The notes: a model not told the origin generated them from the letters alone. DNA of 64,000 nt from F-183 sp964627455 (GCA_964627455.1 CAZVKC010000004.1:97904-161903); one strand, 5' to 3'. Positions 45,514 through 53,982 are shown, counted from the stretch's first letter. A program made the numbers and translations.

Positions 45514-46863
45514 CTAACGCAAGGGACACAAGCGGGCGCTGAAGTGGCGCAGGAACGGCGGCTCTTCTACGATTTCGAGTCCTTTGATAGAGTCCCTGCG
45601 GGCGTTCACTTCGAGGATTGCTTCGATCACGTAGTCGATGTGGCTTTGCGTGTAGACGCGGCGCGGGATCGCGAGCCGCAGCAGTTCGTGGCGGGCGGCG
45701 GCGCCGAACATGAACGATCCGATTTCGACGGAGCGAATACCGGCGTGACGATAGAGTTCGACGGCGAGAGCCTGGCCGGGGAACTGGTGGCGCGGGATGT
45801 GCGGCAGCATGCGCGCGGCGTCGATGTAGACGGCGTGGCCTCCGGGCGGTTCGACGATGGGGACGCCGTGATCGGCGATGTGGCGTCCAAAGTAGCCGGT
45901 CGAGGCGATGCGGTAGCGCAGGTAGTCGATATCGAGGACTTCATCGAGTCCGACGGCGATGGCGTCTAGGTCGCGTCCGGCGAGTCCGCCGTAGGTCGGG
46001 AAGCCTTCGGTGAGGATCAGCAGGTTGCTCTCGAGTTGCGCGACGCGGTCGTCGTTCGAACAGAGGAAGCCCCCGATGTTGGCGAAGGCGTCCTTCTTGG
46101 CGGAGAAGGTGCAGCCGTCGGCGTATGAGAACATTTTCTGCGCGATTTGTTTGGGAGTCCAATCGGCGAATCCGGGTTCGCGTTCGCGGATGAACCAAGC
46201 GTTTTCGGCAAAGCGGCAGGCATCGAGATAGAGCGGGATGCCGTGCCGCGTGCAGACCTTTTTGACGGCGGCGATGTTGGACATCGAGACCGGCTGGCCG
46301 CCGCCTGAGTTGTTGGTGACGGTGAGCATCACCAGCGGGATTCGATCGGCGCCTTCGTTCGCGATCAGGGACTCGAGGGCCGCGACATCCATGTTGCCCT
46401 TGAAATCCATGTGCAGTTGCGTGTCGGCGGCTTCGGGAAGCGGCAGGTCCACGGCGCGAGCGCCGGTGAACTCAATGTTGGCGCGGGTCGTGTCGAAGTG
46501 GGTGTTCGACGGCACGACGTGGCCGGGCTTGCAGAGAACCGTGAAGAGAATGCGCTCTGCGGCGCGTCCCTGGTGCGTGGGCAGCATGTGGCGGAAGCCG
46601 GTGAGTTCATCGGCGATCCGCTTCAAGCGGAAGAAGCTCTCGCTGCCGGCGTACGATTCATCGCCTCGCATGACGGCGGCCCACTGCTCGGTCGACATGG
46701 CGCTCGTGCCGGAATCGGTCAACAGATCGATGAGGATGTTGCGGGCCGCAATGCCAAAGAGATTGAAGCCCGCTTCGCGAAGATAGCCTTCGCGTTCTTC
46801 GGCCGTAGTGTGACGCAACGGTTCGACGCTCTTGATGCGGAAAGGTTCGATGATCGTTTTCAT
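45514..46863 (-). CDS. tnaA: Tryptophanase (beta-eliminating lyase)
   Basis: A 449-residue PLP enzyme cleaving L-tryptophan to indole, pyruvate and ammonia. The PLP lysine is Lys257 in FSAKKDAF. I favour tryptophanase over tyrosine phenol-lyase because GIRSVEIGSF and the C-terminal LRHFSA (His440) match the tryptophanase pattern. The loop between EIGSF and LLRLAIP is several residues shorter than in E. coli TnaA. It begins nine bases after the ThuA gene stops. No tnaC-like leader or tryptophan permease gene is adjacent. Confidence 0.85.
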   Translation of the reverse strand: MKTIIEPFRIKSVEPLRHTTAEEREGYLREAGFNLFGIAARNILIDLLTDSGTSAMSTEQWAAVMRGDESYAGSESFFRLKRIADELTGFRHMLPTHQGRAAERILFTVLCKPGHVVPSNTHFDTTRANIEFTGARAVDLPLPEAADTQLHMDFKGNMDVAALESLIANEGADRIPLVMLTVTNNSGGGQPVSMSNIAAVKKVCTRHGIPLYLDACRFAENAWFIREREPGFADWTPKQIAQKMFSYADGCTFSAKKDAFANIGGFLCSNDDRVAQLESNLLILTEGFPTYGGLAGRDLDAIAVGLDEVLDIDYLRYRIASTGYFGRHIADHGVPIVEPPGGHAVYIDAARMLPHIPRHQFPGQALAVELYRHAGIRSVEIGSFMFGAAARHELLRLAIPRRVYTQSHIDYVIEAILEVNARRDSIKGLEIVEEPPFLRHFSARLCPLR

Positions 46864-46872
46864 ATTCGTTCG

Positions 46873-48372
46873 TTAGCGGCTGGCGGACCAGACGATGGCG
46901 TTGTGGACCAGCTTGCGATACCACGGCAGTTCGTGGGTTTCGCGGCCGTGACCGGGTTGCAGGTAGACGACGCGGGCCTTCTGATATGGGCTGATCCAGG
47001 CGATGTCGACGTCCGATGTCGGATGGTCAGCGGTGAGTAGCACCTGTGCGGCCGGGTTGCGCCAAACGTTCTTGTACGTCTCGTCGTACAGCCGCATCGG
47101 AGGCAAGCCCTTGATCACCGGATGGCCGGATTTTGCGGGTTTGACGGTCAGTTCGACGTCATGCAGGTAGGTCGAGGCCTGCGGATAGCCGGGCTCCGGC
47201 TTCAGGATGTAACGGCCTCCGACGACATCTTTCCACCACCACTCCCAGGACTGGAAGTCCGCGATGGCGTGATGGAGGACGACGACGCCTTTGTTGCCGG
47301 CTTCGACGAAGTTCTGCAGATTGCGGCGATGCGCTTCGGATAGCTGCTCGACCTGCATGGTGTCGTAGAGGACGAGTACGTCGTAGTTCTTGCGCAGGTC
47401 GTTGCGGAAGGCGACGGGGTGCGGATCGACGTTGACGCGGATATCGCGATGGTCCTCGAAGACCTCGTAGAAGGACGACTCATGGTCGTGGCCTCCGGTG
47501 ACGAGCAGCACTCGCACTGCATCCTTGTTCTTCATCCGGCTGACGTCGATGGTCGCGGGGAGCGTGACCGCGTTGCTGGCGGACCATTCGACGCCGCGCA
47601 CATACGAAGTGATGAAGCCGGGCGCCTGCATGGCGTCGAGGTCGTGGCCAAGCGCGGTGTGGAAGACGCGGCCGCGGCCGTAGGCGTTGGTCCAGAGGAG
47701 CGGTTCACGTTTGCCGTTGCCGCCGTTGGCCGGATCGTCATAGGCGGAGGCGAGCACGTGGATGCCGGGTTCGAGAATCATGTTGTGATACAGCTCGTCG
47801 GAAACGGTGAAGGCCGGCGCGAGTCCGGCGGCGATGGGGTGCTTCGTGTCCTGCCACTCGACCTGATAGACGAGACGCGGCGCGTGGCCGGAACGCGGCG
47901 GGTTGGGACCCGGTGTCCAGACGGCGCCGACCATGCGTCCCCATTCCTTCCAGGGCTGTTGCTGGACGCCGGTCTTGGTCATGTGTTCGGCGAGGACTTC
48001 CATGTCACCGAACGGATAGCTGGAGGCATGGACGACGACCATACCTTTGCCTTCGCGTACGAAGGCGGCGATGGCGGCTTCGGCTTCCGGTGACCAGCGA
48101 GGTCCGCAGTAGTTGACGATCAGGACATCGTAGGGCTTCAGAGCTTCGGCGTTGAGTCCTGAGGGCTCTTCGGTGACGCGGACGTCGAAGCGTCCGGAGG
48201 CTTCGAGTAAGTGGCGGAGGTACGGCGTGGTCTCGCGCCACTCGTGATTGTTGCGCCCGGTCAGAATGAGGGCGCGAAGTTTCCCGGCCTCGAAGTAAAA
48301 GCGATCGGGCACGGACTGGGCGGCTGCAAGCGCGAGCAACAACAGCGATAGGATTGCGATCTTCTTATGCAT
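46873..48372 (-). CDS. Secreted protein with two tandem ThuA domains
   Basis: A 499-residue exported protein (signal MHKKIAILSLLLLALAAA) with two ThuA domains. Domain 1, about 30-270, has ALILTGRNNHEWRETTP, VLIVNYCG and GKGMVVVHASSYPFG. Domain 2, about 285-499, has RVLLVTGGHDHESSFYE, DVLVLYDTM and GVVVLHHAIADFQSW, and ends near VVYLQPGHGRETH. It overlaps the upstream isomerase gene by eight bases. Context with Gfo/Idh and a xylose-isomerase-like protein suggests sugar metabolism; the reaction is unknown. Confidence 0.85.
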   Translation of the reverse strand: MHKKIAILSLLLLALAAAQSVPDRFYFEAGKLRALILTGRNNHEWRETTPYLRHLLEASGRFDVRVTEEPSGLNAEALKPYDVLIVNYCGPRWSPEAEAAIAAFVREGKGMVVVHASSYPFGDMEVLAEHMTKTGVQQQPWKEWGRMVGAVWTPGPNPPRSGHAPRLVYQVEWQDTKHPIAAGLAPAFTVSDELYHNMILEPGIHVLASAYDDPANGGNGKREPLLWTNAYGRGRVFHTALGHDLDAMQAPGFITSYVRGVEWSASNAVTLPATIDVSRMKNKDAVRVLLVTGGHDHESSFYEVFEDHRDIRVNVDPHPVAFRNDLRKNYDVLVLYDTMQVEQLSEAHRRNLQNFVEAGNKGVVVLHHAIADFQSWEWWWKDVVGGRYILKPEPGYPQASTYLHDVELTVKPAKSGHPVIKGLPPMRLYDETYKNVWRNPAAQVLLTADHPTSDVDIAWISPYQKARVVYLQPGHGRETHELPWYRKLVHNAIVWSASR

Positions 48373-49198
48373 ATAGGATGCCCTTCAAGTGGGCGAGCGA
48401 GCGTTCGGCCTGCAGGGGCGTTCCGCATTCGACCGAGAGGACGCCGCTATAGCCAGCGTTGCGGAGGATCCCGACGACGCGGGTCCAGTCGATGACGCCA
48501 TCGCCGCAAGCGCAGCCGACGGGCGTTCCCGTTACTTTGCCTTGCTCTTCGGCGGCATGCTGCATCGAGATGTCCTTGGCGTGGACATGCACGAGGCGAT
48601 CGACGACGGCTTGCAGGCCCTCGTACGGATCCTCGCCGCCGAGGAAGGCGTTGCCGGTGTCGTAGTTGATGCGGAGCATCGGCGAGTCGACGAGCGTGGC
48701 GATGCGGAGGAGTCCGCGGGTTGTTTTCGAAATGCTCTGGTGCGGTTCGATGCCGATGGCGACGCCGCGGCGTTCGGCGATGCGCAGGACGGTCTTCAGC
48801 GTGTAGCGCATCACTTCGAAGCATTCGTCATCGGTGAGCCACGGCGGGCGGATGCCTTCATCGGTGTTGACGACGGGCGCACCGAGGGCCTGCGCGAAGC
48901 GGATGGCCTTCTCGAGATACGGCACGCTGATTTCGGGGCGCATGAGCGGGCAGTGCGACGAGAGTCCGGAACAGCGGACGTTGTTGGCGTCGCAGATGTC
49001 CTTGATGAAGAGCGGATCTTCGTCCATCGAGACGGAGTGGAAGTATCCGGCTTCGCTGAGGAGTTCGCGGCCGTTGTGGACCATCGGCTCGACGTACGTG
49101 TAGCCGATTTGGGCGGCGCGTGCGACACCGGCTGCGAAGGGCTTGTCTTCGCAGCGGATGAATTCCATGTTGATGCCGGGAGTGATGGTCAGGCTCAT
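48365..49198 (-). CDS. Sugar phosphate isomerase/epimerase (AP endonuclease 2 fold)
   Basis: A 277-residue TIM-barrel protein of the xylose-isomerase-like family. Metal-ligand segments are IGIEPHQS (Glu), INYDTGNAF (Asp), VHVHAKDIS (His) and GVLSVECG (Glu). ATG 49198 (MSLTITPGINMEFIR) overlaps the Gfo/Idh stop (ATGA), so the two are translationally coupled. There is no signal peptide, unlike its neighbours, so it acts in the cytoplasm. Substrate unknown. Confidence 0.87.
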   Translation of the reverse strand: MSLTITPGINMEFIRCEDKPFAAGVARAAQIGYTYVEPMVHNGRELLSEAGYFHSVSMDEDPLFIKDICDANNVRCSGLSSHCPLMRPEISVPYLEKAIRFAQALGAPVVNTDEGIRPPWLTDDECFEVMRYTLKTVLRIAERRGVAIGIEPHQSISKTTRGLLRIATLVDSPMLRINYDTGNAFLGGEDPYEGLQAVVDRLVHVHAKDISMQHAAEEQGKVTGTPVGCACGDGVIDWTRVVGILRNAGYSGVLSVECGTPLQAERSLAHLKGILYA

Positions 49199-50364
49199 GC
49201 GTTCCACTCCGGGCGCCAGGTGACGCGCTGTTTGGTCTGATAGGCGAGGTTGCCGATGTGGCAGGCCATCGCGCCGTAGTGACCCTCTTCGACGGTCGCG
49301 CTCGGATCCTTGCGGGTGCGGATGCAGTCGATCCATTCGGCCATGTGGCGGTCGTGGACGCCTTTGACGTGGATCTCGTCGGCGGGCGACTTGGAGCCGG
49401 CGGGGATGAAGCGGTACGCGCCGCGGAAGATGTTGAGGCGGCCTCCGGAGCCCATGAACACGATGTCCGCGGACTCTTTGCCGATCATGTCGGTGATGGT
49501 CGCTTCGAAGGTGACGTTGATGCCGCCGGGGTAGTCGAGGATGAAGTTGACGTTGTCGGGCGTGTCGCGGCCGTCATCGTATTGATAGATGCCGCCAAGG
49601 GCGACGGCGGAGAGCGGCTTGCGCAGGCCGAGATACCAGTGGACGACGTCGACCATGTGGACGAAGAGTCCGCCGGTCTGGCCGCCAGTGGAGAAGTCCC
49701 AGTAGGAGAAGCGATTGAAGTAGCGCTTGGGATCCCAGGGGATTTTGGGGAGTGCGCCGAGACAGGCGTGCCAGTCGAGTCCGGCGGGTTTCTGTTCCAT
49801 GCCCGGAGGCGGGGTGACGAGGTAGCCGGAGTTGGCGTTCCAGATGGTGCGCACCATGTGGACTTTGCCGATGCGGCCGGACTGGATGAAGCGTTCGTAG
49901 GCCTCGATGAAGTGGGCGGTGGAGCGCTGCTGGACACCGACCTGCACGACGCGCTTGTTGCGACGGACGGCTGCGATCATGGGGGCGCCCTGTTCGGGGA
50001 GCGCGGTCATGGGCTTTTCGACGTAGACGTCCTTGCCTGCATTGCAGGCGTCGATGGTGACGGGCGCGTGGTTGTTGTCCCAGGTGGCGACGATGACGCC
50101 GTCGATGTCCTTGCGGTCGAGGAGGCGGCGGTAGTCGGCGTAGAGTTCGGTTTTGGGGGAGGCGTGTTTGGCGGCGGCCTCCTGACGGCGGAGGTCCCAG
50201 GCGTCGCAGATGGCGACCCATTCGATGTTTTGCCCGGATTTATTGGCTTCGGACATGAGGTACTGGCCGCGGGAGCCGGATCCGATGATGGCCAGGCGTA
50301 CGCGGTCGCTGGCTGCTGCTGCGGCGGCTGTGGCGGCTGTAAGTGTGAAGGTGCGTCTGGTCAT
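49195..50364 (-). CDS. Tat-exported Gfo/Idh/MocA family oxidoreductase
   Basis: A 389-residue NAD(P)-dependent oxidoreductase with a twin-arginine start (MTRRTFTLTAATAAAAAA). The Rossmann motif LAIIGSGSRGQYL and VYVEKPMTALPEQG are present. The mid segment RTIWNANSGYLVTPPPGMEQ is typical of the large exported subgroup. It is the first gene of the five-gene minus-strand operon. AAAGG lies 12 bases upstream of the ATG. The longer in-frame extension to 50532 is Arg/Pro-rich and was rejected. Confidence 0.88.
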   Translation of the reverse strand: MTRRTFTLTAATAAAAAASDRVRLAIIGSGSRGQYLMSEANKSGQNIEWVAICDAWDLRRQEAAAKHASPKTELYADYRRLLDRKDIDGVIVATWDNNHAPVTIDACNAGKDVYVEKPMTALPEQGAPMIAAVRRNKRVVQVGVQQRSTAHFIEAYERFIQSGRIGKVHMVRTIWNANSGYLVTPPPGMEQKPAGLDWHACLGALPKIPWDPKRYFNRFSYWDFSTGGQTGGLFVHMVDVVHWYLGLRKPLSAVALGGIYQYDDGRDTPDNVNFILDYPGGINVTFEATITDMIGKESADIVFMGSGGRLNIFRGAYRFIPAGSKSPADEIHVKGVHDRHMAEWIDCIRTRKDPSATVEEGHYGAMACHIGNLAYQTKQRVTWRPEWNA

Positions 50365-50560
50365 GTGGCGCTGCGCCTTTCTGGGTTGTTGAGAGTTGAG
50401 GGGAGTAGGGCGGCGGATCAACGTCGCCTTGTGGTTCGGAGATGGTAGGGCTTTGGGGGCCAGTGGTTGCCTACCGATCAATGCGTGCGGACTTCCTGCG
50501 CACAGTCTACGTCCGCGGGCTTTGGGGCGCAATGGGCCTATGGCGAAGAGTGTGTTGGGC

Positions 50561-50590
50561 GGGACTGAAGTCCCGCGCAGACTGAAGTCT
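50561..50590. repeat. Pair of GACTGAAGTC palindromes in intergenic DNA
   Basis: GGGACTGAAGTCCC (50561-50574) and AGACTGAAGTCT (50579-50590) share the core GACTGAAGTC, four bases apart. They look like a small REP-type intergenic repeat; I recall similar units from intergenic regions of Solibacter-like genomes, but that is from memory. They lie in the 331-base gap between the terminase-like gene and the Gfo/Idh gene. Nothing else with coding character is seen in that gap. Confidence 0.55.
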
Positions 50591-50695
50591 ACACCACCGG
50601 GCTAGAAGCGATATGGGCGGGAGTTCCAAGGTATTCGGTTGTCAAATATCCGCCGGGGTGGGCCTTTACGGGGATCCCCGAGTTTGTGGGGCGCG

Positions 50696-51604
50696 TTATT
50701 CTTCTCTGGCGTAGATGTTGGGCCATTCGGTTGGGGCGCCGGGGAACCGGGTTTTGACCGGCTTCATGACACACTTCCAAGCGGGGTCGTTGCGGTTCAC
50801 TTCGATCGGTTTGATGTCGCTTTTGAAGAGACGGTGGAGGTCCGAGTCGGAGAAGAGGAAGCGGCCGTCCTCGACGAACTGGCATTCGTATTCCTGGGCG
50901 AAGTACTCGTCGCCGATCATGCGCTCGCGCTCGAGGAAGTCCGCGGGGATGCGGGGACACTGCGAAGCGGGGACTGTGACGCGGGTCCAATTCTCTGTGG
51001 CGGCGGTGAATTCGTTGTAGAAAAAACCGCGCTTGCCGAACGGGGTTGAGGCGATGAAAATGTCTCCGTTGCAGACGGCGAGAGCCGGGCGGAGGGCGTA
51101 ATAGAGCGGGTCCGGGACACGGGAGGCTTCGTCGATGACGAGGAGCGAGACCTGCGAGAAGCCGCGGACGCGCGTGTCGGCCGAGGGGAGCGCCACGATG
51201 CGGGATCCGTTGGCCGGGAGGACGATCGACCGGCGGTTGACCTTGTCGGTGGCGGTTTCGATTCCGGCATTGGCGAGGAATCCGGCGACTTTGCGCAGGG
51301 TTTCGGCGGACTGGCGCTCCGAGGGTCCAAGGATGATGGACAGGGATCCCGCACTGAAGACGGCTCGATGCGACAGCAGGATCGAACTGACGGTGGACTT
51401 GCCCCACTGCCGGTTGCAGTTGAGAATCAGGCGATGAGGGTTCGACTCGAGGACCTGCGTCTGCGTGGCGTCAGGTTCGAATTGAAACACTTCACGCGCG
51501 AAACTGGCCGGGTTGACGCAGTGCTGCAGCAACGCGGCAGCGCAGTGGTAGCGATAGGGCACACTTTGCCTGGGCTGGTTGATCGTATACCTGGTGTTTC
51601 TCAT
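50696..51604 (-). CDS. Terminase large-subunit-like ATPase lacking the nuclease domain
   Basis: A 302-residue protein resembling the ATPase half of phage terminase large subunits. The Walker A variant is NCNRQWGKST (62-71), Walker B with the catalytic Glu is LLVIDEA (154-160), and the coupling motif is STPFGKRG (186-193). After about 230 there should be an RNase H-like nuclease of about 200 residues with several Asp; only about 70 residues follow and none of its motifs is visible. ATG 51604 overlaps the upstream stop (ATGA). No portal, capsid or other phage gene is nearby. Confidence 0.78.
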   Translation of the reverse strand: MRNTRYTINQPRQSVPYRYHCAAALLQHCVNPASFAREVFQFEPDATQTQVLESNPHRLILNCNRQWGKSTVSSILLSHRAVFSAGSLSIILGPSERQSAETLRKVAGFLANAGIETATDKVNRRSIVLPANGSRIVALPSADTRVRGFSQVSLLVIDEASRVPDPLYYALRPALAVCNGDIFIASTPFGKRGFFYNEFTAATENWTRVTVPASQCPRIPADFLERERMIGDEYFAQEYECQFVEDGRFLFSDSDLHRLFKSDIKPIEVNRNDPAWKCVMKPVKTRFPGAPTEWPNIYAREE

Positions 51605-51906
51605 TTCCTGCTTTTCTCCTCTTTCTTCGTTGATGGCTTCGTTTTGTTCCCGCAAGTTGGACACAGTTCCTGCCGGCTGCTCATCTGGTTCTGCTTGAGG
51701 CGTTCGAGCAGGCGGTCGGCGACGGCGCGCGCGGCCGGTTCGTTGCGGAACTCCTTGAAGAAGATGTTCAGAGTTTCGGAGAGTCCAGGTTCCGGAGCGG
51801 CGGCGGCGGTGGCCGTTGCCGTTGGTGACGCCGTGGTGGTGGTGGACTTACGCCGCTTTTGGCTTCTGAACATTGGCATAGCCATCGTTGTTGTTGTCGT
51901 TGGCAT
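51601..51906 (-). CDS. Small Thr-rich protein with a C-terminal zinc knuckle, 101 aa
   Basis: It starts at ATG 51906 after a perfect AGGAGGTG ribosome binding site and overlaps the upstream gene by 59 bases. The N-terminal 45 residues are Thr/Ala-rich and probably disordered. A helical segment follows (LSETLNIFFKEFRNEPAARAVADRLLERL), then CPTCGNK, half of a possible zinc ribbon, and a Lys-rich end. Its stop overlaps the terminase-like start. Function unknown; tight coupling suggests the product works with the ATPase. Confidence 0.65.
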   Translation of the reverse strand: MPTTTTTMAMPMFRSQKRRKSTTTTASPTATATAAAAPEPGLSETLNIFFKEFRNEPAARAVADRLLERLKQNQMSSRQELCPTCGNKTKPSTKKEEKSRK

Positions 51907-52543
51907 CTGTGTCACCTCCTGCCTGGCTTCGTTTTGTCATTTCGACGATTTTGGCCGTCGACGCCGGAGCGGGCGTTACGTCCCCGGGTTCCTCAAGCTC
52001 GGCCTCTTCCTGCTCCTCGAGCGGCTCTGGCGCGGGTGGCATCTGGTTGAAGCGGTCCTTCTGCAGTTTTTCGAGATCACGCAGGGCGCGTGAGTAGCAG
52101 CGGTCCGCGAGATTGAGGAGACGCTGGATGGCGTCCCAGACTCCGTCGCCGTGGCGGTTCTTGAAGGCGAGGGCGAGGCGGAGGGGGCCGGTAGCGGTTT
52201 CGGCAAAGTCTTCGCGGACCTCCTCTTCGATCTCAGAGATTTCGAGATCGTAGAGGGTGGTTTCGATGGTGATGGCGCGCTTGCGGCGCCATGTGGCGTC
52301 GACCATGCGCTCGATGATTTCGAATTCGACGCGGTCGATGGGGCAGAAGCGGGCGCAGTAGTCCTCGCGGAGTTGCTGGAATTCTTCGGGGGATTCCCAG
52401 TTGAAGATAGTGACGCGAGCGTTGGAGGTGATGCCGTGCGAGATGGCGTTGCGCGAGGAGGCGGCTTTGCCTTCAGCGGTGCGGGGTCCTGTGGAGCGGG
52501 CGGCGTTGGCGCGGTTGGCTGCGGTGCGGCGGTCGATTGACAT
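51848..52543 (-). CDS. Conserved hypothetical protein with the STGPRT..GK motif
   Basis: A 231-residue protein starting RRTAANRANAARSTGPRTAEGK and ASSRNAISHGITS, a motif seen in a family with many paralogues in acidobacterial genomes. The middle is helical (EFEIIERMVDATWRRKRAI) and the end is acidic and Asn/Asp-rich. The AGGAGG ribosome binding site at 52551-52556 is eight bases before the ATG and directly follows a terminator hairpin. As first gene of the cassette with the terminase-like ATPase it may take the place of a terminase small subunit; this is inference. Confidence 0.7.
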   Translation of the reverse strand: MSIDRRTAANRANAARSTGPRTAEGKAASSRNAISHGITSNARVTIFNWESPEEFQQLREDYCARFCPIDRVEFEIIERMVDATWRRKRAITIETTLYDLEISEIEEEVREDFAETATGPLRLALAFKNRHGDGVWDAIQRLLNLADRCYSRALRDLEKLQKDRFNQMPPAPEPLEEQEEAELEEPGDVTPAPASTAKIVEMTKRSQAGGDTDANDNNNDGYANVQKPKAA

Positions 52544-52556
52544 GTGATGGCCTCCT

Positions 52557-52589
52557 AAAAAGCAAAAAGCCCGGGCAGCGCCGGGCTTT
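52557..52589 (-). terminator. Intrinsic terminator in the leader of the terminase-like cassette
   Basis: On the minus strand a nine-base perfect stem (AAAGCCCGG / CCGGGCTTT, plus coordinates 52566-52589) with a six-base loop is followed by the U-rich tail TTTTTGCTTTTT. It ends where the AGGAGG ribosome binding site (52551-52556) begins. A full terminator directly before a ribosome binding site suggests attenuation of the cassette, or insulation from upstream transcription. The 212-base gap up to the next gene shows no ORF. Confidence 0.75.
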
Positions 52590-52598
52590 GTTGTGGTG

Positions 52599-52619
52599 GA
52601 GAGTCAGAGTCCTACTCTC
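52599..52619 (-). promoter_or_regulatory. Second hairpin upstream of the terminator
   Basis: GAGAGT and ACTCTC pair over six bases around a nine-base loop, ten bases upstream (minus strand) of the terminator stem. An overlapping alternative five-base stem AGAGT/ACTCT with a three-base loop is also possible. Read on the minus strand it ends in CTCTCCACCA, resembling a tRNA acceptor 3' end, but no T-arm consensus is present. It could be part of an attenuator. Confidence 0.4.
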
Positions 52620-52755
52620 GATTGCAGGATAGCGGATGGCCCCCGGGGTCCACCAAATTCGGGCGCCACCGTCGAGGCCTTAAGTCTTTTGTGCTGTGGC
52701 GAATAGAAATATTTTCATTGATTGTGAACGGGGTATGCCGTCCCGGCTGGTGTGG

Positions 52756-53982
52756 TTACTGGCGGCGGGCGACGAAGGTGGCGACGTTGCCTCCGTTGGC
52801 GCCTCCGCTGGTGCGCAGCATGAGGAAGCCGGCGCCGTTGTCCACTGCGACGTAGGCGAACGTCACCGGGGTTGCATTCGGGTTATTCGTCACCCTGGTG
52901 GTGATTGTCCCTGTACCGTCTCCGTTTCCGGCGTAGGTTCCCGCGGCAGGGCTCGAGCCTCCGGCGCCGTTGAAGACCGCGGAAGTGATGGCTCCGGCGC
53001 CGTCGAAGACGATTGCGCCGACTGAAGCGGCGGGGAAGGGCGATCCGGTCATCTGCATGGCGTAGGAGCCATTCGGATCGGAAGGGCTGTCGCCGAGGGG
53101 CCGGCCATATCCAACGAGGGCGTTTCCGGTTACGCGGAGAGTGAGGACGTAGTTGTCACCCTGCGCGTTGGGACCTCCGGTGGCATAGCCGGTTATGGTC
53201 CCGGTGTCGTCCTGGTCGCAGCGTGTGATGCGCCTGGATAACAGGAAATTGCCGCTGACGAAGCGCTCGCCCTGCACGACGGCGGTGACGATGGGGATGG
53301 AGACTGTCCACTTGCCGGCGGAGCCGTCTGGACAGGTTGCGGAACCGCTGGCGGTGGCGGGGGTGGCGAGGGTGTACACGAGTCCGGCATCGGTCTGGTT
53401 GGCGGAGATCGATGCGGGGATCGTGCCGGTGGCGCCGGGGATGAGAAGGTTGGCGGGAAGGTTGGCGGTGAGCCTGCCGGGGTTGTTGACGGGTCCGAAG
53501 AAGTTGAGGTTGAACCCGGTGGCGCCGGTTCCGGCGGTGCTGCCTGGAGCATCGGTGATGTAGAGGGTCTGGCCGCCGTCGGCCAGGGCCATGTTGATCT
53601 TGATGTTGGCGCCGAAATCGAAGTCGAGGGTGGCGGTTGCCGTGCCGTTGGACTTGAGGTCATAGCTGCCGGTGAAGGCGCCCGTTTGCGGTTTGGGGTC
53701 CTGGGTCTCGCCCGTCCGTTCCTTGATGATGTAGGTTCCGGAGAGGCCGCCGCTGCCGTCGAACTTTATGACACCGAGGATGGCGCCTCCCGTTTCGCCG
53801 CCGGAGTCGATCTCGTTGACCACGGCTGTGAATCCGTAGGAGCCGGAAAGGGTGGGTTGCGCTGAGGCGGCCTGCGGCGGTGCTGCGATGCATGCGGCGA
53901 GGCAGGTCAGTCTGAAAGCAAAGCCAATCCGGCTTTTGCATTTCGGTGAGCAGAGCAAATTGGTGGTGTGCTGCTGCGACAT
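52756..53982 (-). CDS. Secreted hypothetical protein, 408 aa
   Basis: Signal peptide (FRLTCLAACIAAPPQAASA) followed by Gly/Thr/Ala-rich beta repeats. Two similar segments, near 45-90 and 325-390, share the pattern GAI..F.G.G..SG.Y (compare AILGVIKFDGSGGLSGTY and GAIVFDGAGAITSAVF). The family is common as multiple secreted paralogues in acidobacteria and its function is unknown. ATG 53982 was chosen because AGGAG lies nine bases upstream; ATG 54000 and 53991 are alternatives. The leader contains a perfect GCAAC-TTTCCG-GTTGC hairpin of unknown meaning. Confidence 0.7.
   Translation of the reverse strand: MSQQHTTNLLCSPKCKSRIGFAFRLTCLAACIAAPPQAASAQPTLSGSYGFTAVVNEIDSGGETGGAILGVIKFDGSGGLSGTYIIKERTGETQDPKPQTGAFTGSYDLKSNGTATATLDFDFGANIKINMALADGGQTLYITDAPGSTAGTGATGFNLNFFGPVNNPGRLTANLPANLLIPGATGTIPASISANQTDAGLVYTLATPATASGSATCPDGSAGKWTVSIPIVTAVVQGERFVSGNFLLSRRITRCDQDDTGTITGYATGGPNAQGDNYVLTLRVTGNALVGYGRPLGDSPSDPNGSYAMQMTGSPFPAASVGAIVFDGAGAITSAVFNGAGGSSPAAGTYAGNGDGTGTITTRVTNNPNATPVTFAYVAVDNGAGFLMLRTSGGANGGNVATFVARRQ

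Noticed and set aside
45514..46863. Tyrosine phenol-lyase
   Set aside because: LRHFSA and GIRSVEIGSF follow the tryptophanase pattern; tyrosine phenol-lyase has Phe in place of that His and a different ERG segment.
49258..50448. 396-aa plus-strand ORF
   Set aside because: Antisense to the Gfo/Idh gene; Asp/Gly/Val-rich composition typical of a GC-rich shadow frame.
52599..52640. Possible tRNA gene
   Set aside because: The CTCTCCACCA end looks tRNA-like, but there is no T-loop consensus, no seven-base T loop and no complete cloverleaf.
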